NCBI RefSeq assembly: GCF_021405525.1
Contig: NZ_JAGQAG010000001.1
Span: 2,542,001-2,606,000 of the forward strand
From: Ruegeria pomeroyi
Lineage (GTDB): Bacteria > Pseudomonadota > Alphaproteobacteria > Rhodobacterales > Rhodobacteraceae
Reading direction: 5' to 3'
DNA: 64,000 bases
Shown: positions 38,620-48,281 of the stretch, one piece after another
Layout of the letters: each line of letters starts with the position of its first letter
How positions within the stretch are numbered: the stretch's first letter is position 1
Position numbers and translations under genes: made by a program
The notes under the pieces: generated by a model
The model's input: only the letters and a program-made list of their open reading frames with translations
Told to the model about the DNA's origin: nothing
Database searches by the model: none

Positions 38620-39531
38620 ATGGCCAAACCGAAATCATGGCATTCGCTGCCCGAATATTTCGCCCTGCGCGCGCTGATGCAGACCGGCACCACCACCGGC
38701 GCCGCGCATCAGCTGGGCCTGTCGCAATCGGCTGTCAGCCGCTCGGTCGCCAGCCTGGAGAACCGGCTGGGCACGGCCCTGTTCGAACGCGAGGCGGGTC
38801 GGCTGCGCCCGACGCAAGAAGCGGTGCGGCTGAACCTGCGCCTCGACCCGCTGTTCGAAGCGCTCGACCGGATCGACGGACAGACCGAGCCGGTGCGCGA
38901 GACGCTGCGCCTGATCGCCCCGCCCTCTTACGCGCACCGTTTCCTGGTAGCGCAGATCAGCAGTTTCCTGGACATGAACCCGACGTTTTTCGTCAGTTTC
39001 GAGGTCAATACCTCGGACGAGGTGACACGCGGCATTCTGGACGACCGCTTTGACCTGGGCATCAGCGGGGTCGAGCAGAGCCGCGCGGGCGTCAAGACCA
39101 TGCCCTATCGGGTGTCGGGCGCGGTCTGTGCCATGCCGACGGATCACCCGCTGGCAACGCGTGATCGGGTCGGGCCGGCCGATCTGCACGGGCAGGACAT
39201 GATCGCGCTGACCCGCCGCCACGTGCGGCGCGGGCAGCTGGAACGGCTGCTGCACCAGGCCCGTGCCACGCCGCGCATCGTGGCCGAGGTTTCGACCTCT
39301 TTCGCCGCCGCCGACCTGGCAAGGGAGGGTTTGGGGCTGACCGTGATCAACCCCTTTCCGATCTACCACTACCGCGCCGGGGATCTGGCCTTTGTGCCCT
39401 TTGCCTCGGACCTGGAGTATCGCAGCTATTTCCTTGTGTCCGAGACCCGGCCGATGACAAGGCCCGCCCGCGCCTTCATGCGGCATCTGCGGCTCAACAC
39501 ACCGCCCGACCCGTTTTCACGCAAGGCCTGA
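38620..39531 (+). CDS. LysR-family transcriptional regulator
   Basis: 303-aa regulator. The N-terminal winged HTH covers residues about 8-66 (ALMQTGTTTGAAHQLGLSQS and SVASLENRLGTALFER). The rest is a two-lobed effector domain with LRLIAPPSYAHRFL and DLGISGVEQ. Divergent placement from the dipeptidase/peptide-importer operon suggests it controls peptide uptake, with the palindrome at 38577 as its site (inference). It converges on the fumarylacetoacetate-hydrolase gene through a shared hairpin. Confidence 0.9.
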   Translation: MAKPKSWHSLPEYFALRALMQTGTTTGAAHQLGLSQSAVSRSVASLENRLGTALFEREAGRLRPTQEAVRLNLRLDPLFEALDRIDGQTEPVRETLRLIAPPSYAHRFLVAQISSFLDMNPTFFVSFEVNTSDEVTRGILDDRFDLGISGVEQSRAGVKTMPYRVSGAVCAMPTDHPLATRDRVGPADLHGQDMIALTRRHVRRGQLERLLHQARATPRIVAEVSTSFAAADLAREGLGLTVINPFPIYHYRAGDLAFVPFASDLEYRSYFLVSETRPMTRPARAFMRHLRLNTPPDPFSRKA

Positions 39532-39547
39532 GCCGGTCCCGGCTCAG
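39528..39547. terminator. Shared hairpin between convergent LysR and FAH genes
   Basis: CTGAGCCGG-TC-CCGGCTCAG is a perfect 9-bp inverted repeat that includes both stop codons. Confidence 0.6.
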
Positions 39548-40392
39548 ACGTCGGCCCGCACAGTCTGGCGCTGCTGGCCCAGCCCCTCGATGCGCAGCTC
39601 CATCACGTCGCCCGGTTTGAGGTAGACCGGCGCGGGCTTCATCCCCATGCCGACACCGGGCGGCGTGCCGGTCGAGATCACGTCGCCCGGATGCAGGGTG
39701 AACAGCTGGCTCAGATGCGCAATGATCTGCGCCACGCCAAAGATCATGGTGCCGGTGGTCCCGGTCTGCATCCGCTTGCCGTTGACCTCCAGCGAGAGGC
39801 CCAGAGCCTGCGGGTCCGGCACCTCGTCCCGGGTGACCATCCAGGGGCCGGTGGGGCCGAAGGTGTCGCAGGACTTACCCTTGGTCCATTGCCCGCTGAG
39901 CGCGGTCTGAAACTGCCGTTCGCTGACATCATTGACAATGCAATAGCCCGCCACGTGATCCAGCGCCTCGGCCTCGGTGACATATTTCGCGGTCTTGCCG
40001 ATCACCACGCCCAGTTCGACCTCCCAATCGGTGCTGGTCGAGCCGCGCGGGATCACCACATCGTCATTCGGGCCGACAATGGCGGAATTGGCCTTGAGGA
40101 AAAGGATCGGATGGGCCGGGATATCGGCACCGATCTCGGCCGCGTGATCGTGGTAATTGAGGCCGATGCAGAGGAACTTGCCAATGCCGCCGACACAGGG
40201 GCCCAGCCGGGTGGTGCCGGATACGAGCGGCAGCGAGGCCGGATCAAGCGCCCGCAACTGCTCAAGCGCGGCATCGCCCAGCACGTCGCCGGTGATATCG
40301 TCGACATGATCCGACAGGTCGCGAATGTTCCCCTCGGCATCCAGCAGTCCGGGCTTCTCGGCTCCCGGAGCCCCATGGCGCAGCAGTTTCAT
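39544..40392 (-). CDS. Fumarylacetoacetate hydrolase family protein
   Basis: 282-aa enzyme of the FAH superfamily (hydrolases, decarboxylases and hydratases of 2-oxo acids). The catalytic domain shows CIGLNYHDHAAEIG, PILFLKANSAIVGPNDDVVIP, DWEVELGVVIGK with the metal-binding Glu cluster, DVSERQFQ, and GDVISTGTPPGVGMGMKP. These are the standard magnesium-site motifs. An N-terminal ~70-residue domain precedes it. Substrate cannot be assigned: acylpyruvate, ureidoglycolate or aromatic-cleavage products are all possible. GGAGAG supports the start. It stands alone, separated from the polysaccharide operon by two hairpins. Confidence 0.88.
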   Translation of the reverse strand: MKLLRHGAPGAEKPGLLDAEGNIRDLSDHVDDITGDVLGDAALEQLRALDPASLPLVSGTTRLGPCVGGIGKFLCIGLNYHDHAAEIGADIPAHPILFLKANSAIVGPNDDVVIPRGSTSTDWEVELGVVIGKTAKYVTEAEALDHVAGYCIVNDVSERQFQTALSGQWTKGKSCDTFGPTGPWMVTRDEVPDPQALGLSLEVNGKRMQTGTTGTMIFGVAQIIAHLSQLFTLHPGDVISTGTPPGVGMGMKPAPVYLKPGDVMELRIEGLGQQRQTVRADV

Positions 40393-40440
40393 GAACTCTC
40401 TCCCGATCTTGTGTCACCCGACGCGCGGGCCTGGCGGAAC

Positions 40441-40490
40441 AAAAGTCTGAAATCAGACTTTTGCCAAGACTTTTGCTTAAAAGTCTTGGC
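40441..40490 (-). terminator. Tandem hairpins ending the polysaccharide operon
   Basis: Two perfect inverted repeats lie back to back: arms of 12 bp (40463-40474 with 40479-40490, GCTT loop) and of 10 bp (40441-40450 with 40453-40462). All four arms share AAAGTCT or its complement. They begin two bases after the GT2 stop on the minus strand, with a short T-tract after the second stem. Confidence 0.7.
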
Positions 40491-40492
40491 CG

Positions 40493-41635
40493 CTAACCGC
40501 GCACGGGCGCCCATTTGGTCGAGCGTACTCCCATGGCATAACGCAGCAGCGCCCAAAAAATCGCCGCGTGCCCCATCACGAACAGCACCGCCACCGAAGC
40601 GCCCGGAAGCCGCCGGCCCCAGCAGGTCGTCACCGCGGCCAGCGCAACGGCACAAAGCGCGACCTGCGCGCCGAACATCGCCACATAGAACGCGCCCTGA
40701 TCCAGCAGGGCGATATTGGCCAGCAGCAGCAGCGGCAGCAGCACCGCCACCAGACGGCGCAGCACCTTGTGGCAGAAGAGTTGCACCGCATAAAGCCCGG
40801 TCCGGCCCGGATTCATCAGCCCCGCATAATGCATCAATCCACGCCAGCCGCGCTCGGTCGAGCGCACCCGCCGCCCGAATTCTCCACGCAGGTTCGATGT
40901 CACCGCCTCGCGCGCCACCGCGCCGGGCGCATAGGCCAGACGATAGCCACGCGCCACCACGCCCAGCGAGATCGCCAGATCGTCGGCCATGTCCGCCGGC
41001 ACCACCCCGACCAGCCCCCGCCGCACCGCGTAGAGCGTCCCCTGCGCCGAAACCGTGCCCGCGATCCGGTCTTCGGCCCGTTTCAGCGCATTGTCATATC
41101 GCCAGTATAGCCGCTCGGCCCGCGCCATCAGCCCGTCGCGCCCCTTGATCCCCAGTTGTCCGATGCTGCCCCCGACCCCTGGATCGGCAAAGGGTGCCAG
41201 CAGGCGGATCAAGGCGTCCGGGTCCAGCAGGCTGTTGGCATCCGAGAAGATCACGATCTCGTCCTCGGGGATCATCGCCAGACCGTGATTGAGCGCTGCG
41301 GCCTTGCCGCCATGCTGCGACAACCCGATCACCTGGATATCAGCGTCACCCTCAGCCGCCGCCGCGGCCTCGGTCAGGGTGGCATCTTCGGACCCGTCCG
41401 AAACCACCAGCACCCGCACCCGGTGACCGTCCCGGCGCTGCGCCCTGAGCGAGCGGATCTTGGCGCCGATATCGCGCGCCTCGTTGCGCGCCGCGATCAG
41501 AACCGTAGCCGACTGCGTCACCGGCGGATGCGCCGGGCGGTCGCGCACCAGCCGCGCCAATCCGATCCAGAGCAGGCCATAACCAACCAGCGAGAACAGG
41601 ATCAGCGCCAGGCAGGTCCAGAACAGTACCGTCAT
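40493..41635 (-). CDS. Glycosyltransferase family 2, membrane-bound
   Basis: Predicted 380-aa enzyme that adds a sugar during surface-polysaccharide assembly. One N-terminal TM helix (TVLFWTCLALILFSLVGYGL) is followed by a GT-A domain (TVLIAARNEARDI, VVSDGSEDAT, and the D-x-D-like FSDANSLLD). MADDLAISLG and a Q/RxxRW-like ERGWRG follow, then three or four C-terminal helices. This layout resembles processive, cellulose-synthase-like GT2 enzymes. The ATG at 41635 overlaps the stop of the Wzy/ligase gene as ATGA. It is the last gene of the leftward operon. Confidence 0.87.
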   Translation of the reverse strand: MTVLFWTCLALILFSLVGYGLLWIGLARLVRDRPAHPPVTQSATVLIAARNEARDIGAKIRSLRAQRRDGHRVRVLVVSDGSEDATLTEAAAAAEGDADIQVIGLSQHGGKAAALNHGLAMIPEDEIVIFSDANSLLDPDALIRLLAPFADPGVGGSIGQLGIKGRDGLMARAERLYWRYDNALKRAEDRIAGTVSAQGTLYAVRRGLVGVVPADMADDLAISLGVVARGYRLAYAPGAVAREAVTSNLRGEFGRRVRSTERGWRGLMHYAGLMNPGRTGLYAVQLFCHKVLRRLVAVLLPLLLLANIALLDQGAFYVAMFGAQVALCAVALAAVTTCWGRRLPGASVAVLFVMGHAAIFWALLRYAMGVRSTKWAPVRG

Positions 41636-43029
41636 GAACCCTGCCCCGTATCCACCCGCCAGCCACCCGCCAGCTGTGCCGCGCGCGCGCAGAGCGCGGC
41701 GAGAATCCAAGTGTATTTGATGTCCTCGTTTGGCATGAACAGGCTGGCGAACATGAACACCGCCATAGCGACCCCCAATGCCTGGGCCAGCACCTGTGTC
41801 TCGGTCACCGGATGCAGCCCCGCCTTCAGCGCCGCCCAGGCCGCGCTCAACAGCGCGCCCAGGAACAGCGCGATGCCCACGATCCCGGTTTCCACCGCCA
41901 CCTCGAGATAGGCATTGTGAAGCTGGCGCGCCTCGGCCTCGCGCCCGGGATACCAGCGGAAGGCGTCGCTGGCATAATTGACCGGATAGGCCCCCGGCCC
42001 CAGCCCGGTCACCGGATGTTCGGCCCAAAGCGCCAGTCCGATCTGGTTATAGCTGAGCCGCCGCAGCAGCGACCGGTCCGATGTATCGCCCTCGCCCAGG
42101 AAATCACCCAGCACGCCGAACCGCTCGACCAGCGTATCGGGCGCGTTCAGCACCGCGACCACCAGTGCCGCCAGCGCCCCCAGCGCCACCACCGGGAACA
42201 GCCGGTGATGCCGCATGCGAAAGCCGATCAACCCGATCCCCATGGCCACGGCAATCGCGCCAGATCGCGCGCCCATCATCGGCAGAGCCACCAGGCAGAG
42301 CAGCGAAATCAAGACCCACAGCCGCCGCCCGCGCCGGTCATAGAGCGCCATCACCAGCGCCAGCATCAGGCTCACCGCCATCAGATGTGACGAGGTGGTG
42401 GGGTTATAGGCCGAGGCCCCGGCGGACCGCACCGCCCCCAGCCAGGCGGCCACGTCGGCCTCGTCCGCATAGGGCAAAAGCCGCAGTCCGAACACGGTCT
42501 CGAGGATGACAAAGACCGCCGAAATCGCGCCGCTGGCCGCGATCACCAGCACCATGCGCCGCAGGTGCCGGGGCGAGGTGACCGTCAGACCAAGGATCGG
42601 CACCAGCAGCAGCGTCTGCAAGAACCCTTTGGTGTGATCATAGGAATAGCTCTGCCAGTCCGAGGCCAGATACGAGACACACAGCCAGATGGCGAACAGC
42701 AGGGTGAACATCGCCGTGGGCGACAGCCGCAACCGCCCCTGCATCAGCGGATGGCGCCGCACCGTCAGCACAAGCGACAGCAGAACCAGCGCGGTGAGCG
42801 CCTTGAACAGCGAGATCGGCAGTCTCTGATCGACCAGCAGCGCGATCCCGTCGAGCTGGGCCAGCGCGACCAGCAGATAGGCGCCCAGCACGGTGTTGCC
42901 CAGCACGGCAAACCCGCCAAGCGCAGTAGCCAGAAGCCCCGCCGCCAGGGCCGGTCCGGACAGGGCGGCAGCGGCGGTCAGCACCGCGCTGCCAAAACCC
43001 AGCGCCAGCTGCCGCGTCGCCGGGGTCAT
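41632..43029 (-). CDS. O-antigen ligase / Wzy-like polymerase
   Basis: 465-aa polytopic protein with roughly twelve hydrophobic helices and the Wzy_C signature in a large periplasmic loop (HPVTGLGPGAYPVNY ending in LHNAYLEVAVETGIVG). Such proteins polymerise or ligate lipid-linked repeat units on the outer face of the inner membrane. With no lipid A core genes here and a chain-length protein next door, polymerase is the likelier role. It overlaps both neighbours by ATGA. Confidence 0.85.
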   Translation of the reverse strand: MTPATRQLALGFGSAVLTAAAALSGPALAAGLLATALGGFAVLGNTVLGAYLLVALAQLDGIALLVDQRLPISLFKALTALVLLSLVLTVRRHPLMQGRLRLSPTAMFTLLFAIWLCVSYLASDWQSYSYDHTKGFLQTLLLVPILGLTVTSPRHLRRMVLVIAASGAISAVFVILETVFGLRLLPYADEADVAAWLGAVRSAGASAYNPTTSSHLMAVSLMLALVMALYDRRGRRLWVLISLLCLVALPMMGARSGAIAVAMGIGLIGFRMRHHRLFPVVALGALAALVVAVLNAPDTLVERFGVLGDFLGEGDTSDRSLLRRLSYNQIGLALWAEHPVTGLGPGAYPVNYASDAFRWYPGREAEARQLHNAYLEVAVETGIVGIALFLGALLSAAWAALKAGLHPVTETQVLAQALGVAMAVFMFASLFMPNEDIKYTWILAALCARAAQLAGGWRVDTGQGS

Positions 43030-44807
43030 CCCACGCGCCCCCGAATATCCACAAAGGCCACCGCCACCGGCAGCGACCGCGTCCGGGCGCGCAACTGGTC
43101 GAGATAGTCACGCAGTTCGCTTGCCGACACCTCGTCCCGGCCGAGCGTGATCAACACCGCAGCACTAGGAGCCATATTCCCCGGCCGCACCGCCCGGCGC
43201 AGCAGCCCCGTGTAGACTTGGTCGCTATAGGGATAGCTCTGCATCACCCGGCGGCCCACCGCCTCGGCCCGGCGCGGGTCCGACACGTCGAGGACCGCCA
43301 CCATGTCATCGGTATCCAGCGCATCCCAGTCCAGATAGGGTCGCATGCCCTCCTCGGCGGCGGCCATCGCCGGACTGGCGGCCGCGCCCGTCAGCTCGGT
43401 CTCCTCCAGCGCCGCCGGAGACAGAACCCGCAGCCCGGCCACGCCGGACAGATCGGTCTGGGTGCGCAGGCGGGTCGCCATGTAATCGCGGCTGAGCACG
43501 ACCATCATCGCCAGAAGGAAGCCCGACACCGCCCCCATCACGGTCCGGTTCACCACCTTCGGTTCCTCGGGCAGCGCGGGCGGCGTTGCCAAGTCGACGA
43601 TGCGCAGGGTCTCGATGCTCTCTGCCTCGCTGATGCGCACCTCCAAAAGGCGCGCGTCGATATCGTCAAGCTGGACCCGGGTGCGCTCGATTTCCGAGTT
43701 CAGTCCTTCGAACCGGGTCTCCAGCTTGGCCAGCGCCGCGATCCGCTGTTCCAGCCGGGTGACGATCTTGTCGCTTTCGACCACCGCAGCGGCCAGTTCC
43801 ACCTCGCGCAGGCGGGCCAGGTTCAGCTCTTCCTTGGTGGTCTGCGTCAGACCGTCATGCCGGTTGAGCGGCCGGTCCGGCAGAAAGGCACGCAACTGCG
43901 CCTGAGTGGCCAGCAGGCTGCGCCGGTCGGCATCGCGCTGTGCGGATTCAGCAAACAGGCGGGCCAGCAGTTCGCGGCGCTCGGTCTCGATCTCGACCAC
44001 CCCCGAGGCGGTGCGCAGTGCGTTGCGCTCGTCGATCAGGTCGGACAGGCGGCGCTCGGTCGCCAGTTTCTGCGTCTCGAGGAAGCTTGCCAACTCGCCG
44101 GTGGTGGCGGCCACCTGTTCGCGACTGCGGGAGCGATAGACCCGCGCCAGTACATTGGCCAGCTCGGCGGCGATCTTCGGATCCTCCCAGGCCACCGAGA
44201 TTTCCATCACGAACGAGCTTTCGACCATCTTCAACTCGATCGCGTCCTGGATCTCGGTCACCAGATCCTTTTCGCCCGCCGCTGCCCCGGCGCTGCCGGA
44301 ATTGAGCCAGCGCAGAGCGGCCTCGACCTGTTGCTTGGCCTCCTTGGCAAAGGCGAGCAGTGCCGGAATCTGCTGTTCTTCGGGCGCGGCCCCCGCGGCG
44401 CCGAACACCTCAAGCCGGGCGCGTTCGGCGATCTCGCGGCTCTTGAGATATTCGATATGGCTGCGGGTGATCACATTGGCGCTGTCCAGCGAGGACGAGC
44501 GTACATAGACCTGAGAATAGCGCAGTTCGGCGTCGGTGGGCTGGGCGGTCACCTTGGCCGAGGCCCGATAGACCGGCGAGAAATTCAGCTTGTAGACCGC
44601 ATAGGCACAGGACAGCGCCGCGCAGGCCAGCATCAGCAGCAGGATCAGCCGACGGCTCTGCCGCATCAGCTCGGCCACATGGCGGATGGCGGCGCCCGCC
44701 TCGTTCTGACGCGGTGCCCCGCCACCCCCCTCGCGCGGGCCGGACGGGTCGGCGGGCCGGTTGCGGGCGGGGCTGGGCAGGTCGTGGATCAACTCTAGTC
44801 GCGACAT
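43026..44807 (-). CDS. Polysaccharide co-polymerase (Wzz/GumC-type) without tyrosine-kinase domain
   Basis: Predicted 593-aa inner-membrane protein that sets chain length or couples export. A TM helix near residues 55-75 (LILLLMLACAALSCAYAVY) is followed by a long periplasmic coiled-coil region (about 180-400, rich in Glu/Arg/Leu) with many heptads. The second TM is near 430 (VMGAVSGFLLAMMVVLS). A cytoplasmic C-terminal domain of about 140 residues has no Walker A or Tyr-rich tail, so it is not a BY-kinase. The start at 44807 overlaps the sulfotransferase by 13 bp. Confidence 0.85.
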   Translation of the reverse strand: MSRLELIHDLPSPARNRPADPSGPREGGGGAPRQNEAGAAIRHVAELMRQSRRLILLLMLACAALSCAYAVYKLNFSPVYRASAKVTAQPTDAELRYSQVYVRSSSLDSANVITRSHIEYLKSREIAERARLEVFGAAGAAPEEQQIPALLAFAKEAKQQVEAALRWLNSGSAGAAAGEKDLVTEIQDAIELKMVESSFVMEISVAWEDPKIAAELANVLARVYRSRSREQVAATTGELASFLETQKLATERRLSDLIDERNALRTASGVVEIETERRELLARLFAESAQRDADRRSLLATQAQLRAFLPDRPLNRHDGLTQTTKEELNLARLREVELAAAVVESDKIVTRLEQRIAALAKLETRFEGLNSEIERTRVQLDDIDARLLEVRISEAESIETLRIVDLATPPALPEEPKVVNRTVMGAVSGFLLAMMVVLSRDYMATRLRTQTDLSGVAGLRVLSPAALEETELTGAAASPAMAAAEEGMRPYLDWDALDTDDMVAVLDVSDPRRAEAVGRRVMQSYPYSDQVYTGLLRRAVRPGNMAPSAAVLITLGRDEVSASELRDYLDQLRARTRSLPVAVAFVDIRGRVG

Positions 44808-45763
44808 GGCGAGGGGCTCTCCTGCAATGGGGCCGCCGCCTCGGCGCCAAGCGGCGCCGCGAACGAGGGTCCGGAACGAGTGGTTGGCGGCGGCACGAGG
44901 CCGCTCCATACCCAGCGGGGAAATTCGGGACGACGCCTGGAGACGCCGGTACGCAGACGATCAAGCAGCCAGAGCGGCACCAGCGCCGACAGCGTCTCGG
45001 CCACCGCGATGGCGGCATGGTCGGCACGGGTCAGCCCGCCCGCCACACCGGGCGCGGCAAAGCTGCTGTTGGGCGCGTATTCCGGCGCAAGGCCCGGCGC
45101 GGGCGGCAAGCCCAGCGCATCGACCATCGCCGCCACCGATGCGGCGCCACCCGCGACGAAGCCGCGATAGTCGAGCACGCTCACCCGGTCGGGGAACTGG
45201 CGTGCGAACCGGCGCAGAACCCGCCGGTGATAGGCATTGGACAGCGCCCCGCGCAGCACCGCGGGCAACCGGGCCAGCCCCGTGCGCGGCACCCGGCCAT
45301 AGGCCCAGAGCCGCGAGCGCACCAGACCGGCGCTGTCGCGATGGATCGCGACAAAGCGCGCATCGGGATAGGCCGCCGCGATCCGGGCCGCCTCGTGCAC
45401 GTGATGGGGCGATTTTTCGACCCAGGCCAGCGCCCCCTGCTGGCGGGCATGGGCGGTCATCGCCTGGTGAAAGAACACCTCCGGATCGCCAACGTGCTCC
45501 ACCCGGTGCCTGTCCTCGTCCGTAAGGTCCAGCAGGCGGCCATAGTCGCTGTCCAGAAACGCCGCCACCGCCTGCGCGCGGGCGATGGCATCGGTCCAGT
45601 CCCAGGCACGGGCGAAATGAGAAAAGAATACGCTCTCGTGGATGCCCCTATGGCGCGGATCGGTCACCCCCGCCACATCCGGATGCGCCGCCAGCAGGTT
45701 GCCGATGAGCGTGGTGCCCGAACGTTGCAGACCCAGAACAAAGATGGGGCGCGGCGTGGTCAT
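44795..45763 (-). CDS. PAPS-dependent sulfotransferase
   Basis: 322-aa protein with the 5'-phosphosulfate loop LGLQRSGTTLIGN at residues about 10-22 and the 3'-phosphate region RFVAIHRDSAGLVRSR near 135-150, the standard sulfotransferase pair. A catalytic His could be in VEKSPHHVHE. Placed within a polysaccharide operon, it probably sulfates a sugar of the polymer, as in many marine exopolysaccharides (inference). It overlaps the GT4 stop by ATGA. Confidence 0.85.
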   Translation of the reverse strand: MTTPRPIFVLGLQRSGTTLIGNLLAAHPDVAGVTDPRHRGIHESVFFSHFARAWDWTDAIARAQAVAAFLDSDYGRLLDLTDEDRHRVEHVGDPEVFFHQAMTAHARQQGALAWVEKSPHHVHEAARIAAAYPDARFVAIHRDSAGLVRSRLWAYGRVPRTGLARLPAVLRGALSNAYHRRVLRRFARQFPDRVSVLDYRGFVAGGAASVAAMVDALGLPPAPGLAPEYAPNSSFAAPGVAGGLTRADHAAIAVAETLSALVPLWLLDRLRTGVSRRRPEFPRWVWSGLVPPPTTRSGPSFAAPLGAEAAAPLQESPSPCRD

Positions 45764-46995
45764 GGCGTCACCATGCGGGCGCCCTGCGGCGCCTGCCCCT
45801 TGCCGGCAGCGGCGAACAGTTCCAGCTGGCGCCTGGCGTTGACCCGCAGGTCGAACTCGCGCTCGACAAGCGCCCGCCCCTGCCAGGCCAGTTTGCTGGC
45901 CGCCTCAGGTGCGTCATGCACCGCGCAAAGCGCCGCCGTCAGCCCCGCCACATCGCCCGGCTCGGTCAACCAGCCGGTCTCGCCGGGCCGGATCAGTTCG
46001 GGAATGCCCGACACATTGGTCGAGATGGCGGGCCGGGCATAGGCCAGCGCCTCGATCATCACGTTCGGAATGCCCTCGGTCCGGCCATTGGGCCCGATGA
46101 TCGAGGGCGCAACGCAGACCGAGGCGGCGCGATAGAACCCGTCGATCTCGCCGAATGGCCGCTGGCCGAGAAAATGCACCCGGTCTTCCAGCCCCAGCCC
46201 GGCGCTCAGCGCCTCGAGCTTGGCGCGATCCGGTCCGTCGCCCACGATGTCAAGCTGCCAGCCCGGCCGGTCGAACCCGGCCAGCGCCCGCAGCAAGACG
46301 TCGACGCCCTTGCGCTGTTGCAGCGAGCCGACATAGAGGATGCGGAACCCGTCTTCGGGCGGGGGCGGGTCGCTGGGCGCGATGGCCGAGACATCGACAC
46401 TGGAATGGATGACGGCGATATCCTGCTGGCGGATGCCCGGCACATGCTCGGCCAGGAAGCGGCTGGCATAGGTGCTGACCGCCCGCACCAGCGCGGCATC
46501 GGCGAATTTTTGTTCCAGCAGTCGCTGGCTGCGGAAAATGTCATGCGCCCGGCAGCTGATCGAATAGGGCACGCCAGACACGCGATGGGCAATCCAGGCG
46601 GCGGTGGCCGGATGACCGGCAAACTCGGCATGGATGTGATCGGCGCCCCAATCGCGCAGCTCTTGCCCCAGTCGCAGCGCCGCAGGCAGCAATGCCAGCG
46701 ACTTGGCGGCGAATTTCACCTCGCGCCCCTGATGCAGCGCGATGCTGCCCGCCAGCTGTGTCGCAGCCAGCGGATGCGACGCCAGCGCCGCCAGCGAACG
46801 CGGCGAAAACAGCGGTATGTGCCGCGCGCGGCGTCCCGCCTCGGCCCCGAAATCGTGCAGGATCTGATCATTGCGCCAGGGCGCCAGGTGATACAGGCGC
46901 AGGTCCACCCCGGCCTCGAGAAACACCATCAGATCACGCAGGATGAAGGTTTCGGTGGTCTTGGGAAATTCGGTAACGATAACGGCCAGTTTCAT
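45760..46995 (-). CDS. Glycosyltransferase family 4
   Basis: Predicted 411-aa GT-B enzyme. The N-terminal acceptor half begins KLAVIVTEFPKTTETFI. The nucleotide-sugar half has ILYVGSLQQRKGVDVLLRA and the E-x7-E motif in EGIPNVMIEALAYARP. It transfers a sugar from an NDP- donor with retention; donor not readable. The ATG at 46995 overlaps the deacetylase stop (ATGA). Confidence 0.9.
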   Translation of the reverse strand: MKLAVIVTEFPKTTETFILRDLMVFLEAGVDLRLYHLAPWRNDQILHDFGAEAGRRARHIPLFSPRSLAALASHPLAATQLAGSIALHQGREVKFAAKSLALLPAALRLGQELRDWGADHIHAEFAGHPATAAWIAHRVSGVPYSISCRAHDIFRSQRLLEQKFADAALVRAVSTYASRFLAEHVPGIRQQDIAVIHSSVDVSAIAPSDPPPPEDGFRILYVGSLQQRKGVDVLLRALAGFDRPGWQLDIVGDGPDRAKLEALSAGLGLEDRVHFLGQRPFGEIDGFYRAASVCVAPSIIGPNGRTEGIPNVMIEALAYARPAISTNVSGIPELIRPGETGWLTEPGDVAGLTAALCAVHDAPEAASKLAWQGRALVEREFDLRVNARRQLELFAAAGKGQAPQGARMVTP

Positions 46996-48272
46996 GACAT
47001 CCCCTCCTGCAAGGCGCCCGATCCGGCGCCACTGCCCCGGACTCGCGTCCGGGCCAGCAGCCGCACGGCGCGGCGCAGCGCGCCCACTGCGCCCAACACG
47101 GCGACCCATCCCACGTAACCCTGGAAACAGCGGATCTGCGCCCGCACCGCCAGATCGTCGATCCAGCCGCAGCGGAAGCCTGCGTAGTCTTCGCCGATAT
47201 GAACCCGCGACAGGATCGCCGCCGGGTCCGATGCGGCGTTGCGCGCCTGCCCCGCCGTGGTCGCAAGGAACCCCGCCTCGCGCGCCAGAGCCCGCGCGCG
47301 GTCGCTGGTCTGGTTCTGCGGCCAGCAGAACAGCACCGGCGCGCGGCCCATCTCGCGGGCGATCACCGCGCGGCTGGTGGCCAGCACCGCCCGCACCCGC
47401 GCATCATAGGCGGCATCGCTTTCCTGACCGGTATCCGACGACCAGCCCCGCGCGGCAAGCGCCGGCGCGCTGACCGGCACGGCGCTGCCCATCGGCACCG
47501 GCCGGTTGCGGCGCAGGTACCAGTCATGCTTGTCCCCCGGCATCCGCGCCCATTGCATCCACGACAGCCGCCCCGCGTTCTCGGGCGTCAGGCGGTCGAC
47601 CGTCTCGGGTCCCGTTGCGATGCGGCCATGATCGGTGCCATGCGCCTCGATGCGAAAGGTGCCTTCGGCCTCGAGCGCGCGAAGCTCGTCCCAGCTCAGA
47701 TACCCATCCCAGCGCAGCGGCTCCTCGTGCCCCATCATCGGGCGCAAGGGCTGCGGCGGTGCGATAAAATCTGTGGACACGAATAGCGTTGCACAGGCGC
47801 CATGGCGGCGCAGGATCGGCGTGGCGGCGACCCAATTGTCCAGATAGCCATCGTCGAAATGCAGCGCCATCCAGTTGCCCGGCACCGGCCGCCCCGCCAG
47901 CCGCGCCCGCACCAGGGTCTCGCTGTCAACGATCTGCATCCCCATGCGGCGGAACAGGCGCAGCTGCCGGTCGAGCGAGGCCGGACGGATCGAGATCTCT
48001 GCTTGCCAGGGCAGCCAGGCGGCATCATCGCTGACGCTGTGATAGGTCAGTACGGGATTGCCCGGCTCCAGCCGCCAAAGGCGCGCCGCCGCCAGATAAC
48101 CGGCAACCGTCGCCAACAGCCAAAATGCCCAAACCGCCGCCCCGGTCAGCGCAGCAAGGGCACCGCCAGACAGGCCGCAGATCAGCGCCACTGACAGCAG
48201 CCCCCCCAGCAACCGCCGACGCAGGGCGCGGCGTGCGGTGGTATGCGCAGTCAGGGGCCGGGCATCGGACAT
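46992..48272 (-). CDS. Polysaccharide deacetylase family protein, membrane-anchored
   Basis: Predicted 426-aa NodB-fold protein with two N-terminal hydrophobic segments (about 22-65) that anchor it. The catalytic domain starts with LTYHSVSD. It has the metal/base motif HFDDGYLDN (the TFDDG equivalent) and the H-x3-H-like EAHGTDH. It probably removes acetyl groups from an amino sugar of the polymer. GAGG seven bases before the ATG at 48272 decides between it and a GTG one codon earlier. The C-terminal ~60 residues are a less conserved tail. Confidence 0.85.
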   Translation of the reverse strand: MSDARPLTAHTTARRALRRRLLGGLLSVALICGLSGGALAALTGAAVWAFWLLATVAGYLAAARLWRLEPGNPVLTYHSVSDDAAWLPWQAEISIRPASLDRQLRLFRRMGMQIVDSETLVRARLAGRPVPGNWMALHFDDGYLDNWVAATPILRRHGACATLFVSTDFIAPPQPLRPMMGHEEPLRWDGYLSWDELRALEAEGTFRIEAHGTDHGRIATGPETVDRLTPENAGRLSWMQWARMPGDKHDWYLRRNRPVPMGSAVPVSAPALAARGWSSDTGQESDAAYDARVRAVLATSRAVIAREMGRAPVLFCWPQNQTSDRARALAREAGFLATTAGQARNAASDPAAILSRVHIGEDYAGFRCGWIDDLAVRAQIRCFQGYVGWVAVLGAVGALRRAVRLLARTRVRGSGAGSGALQEGMS

Positions 48273-48281
48273 CACGGCACC

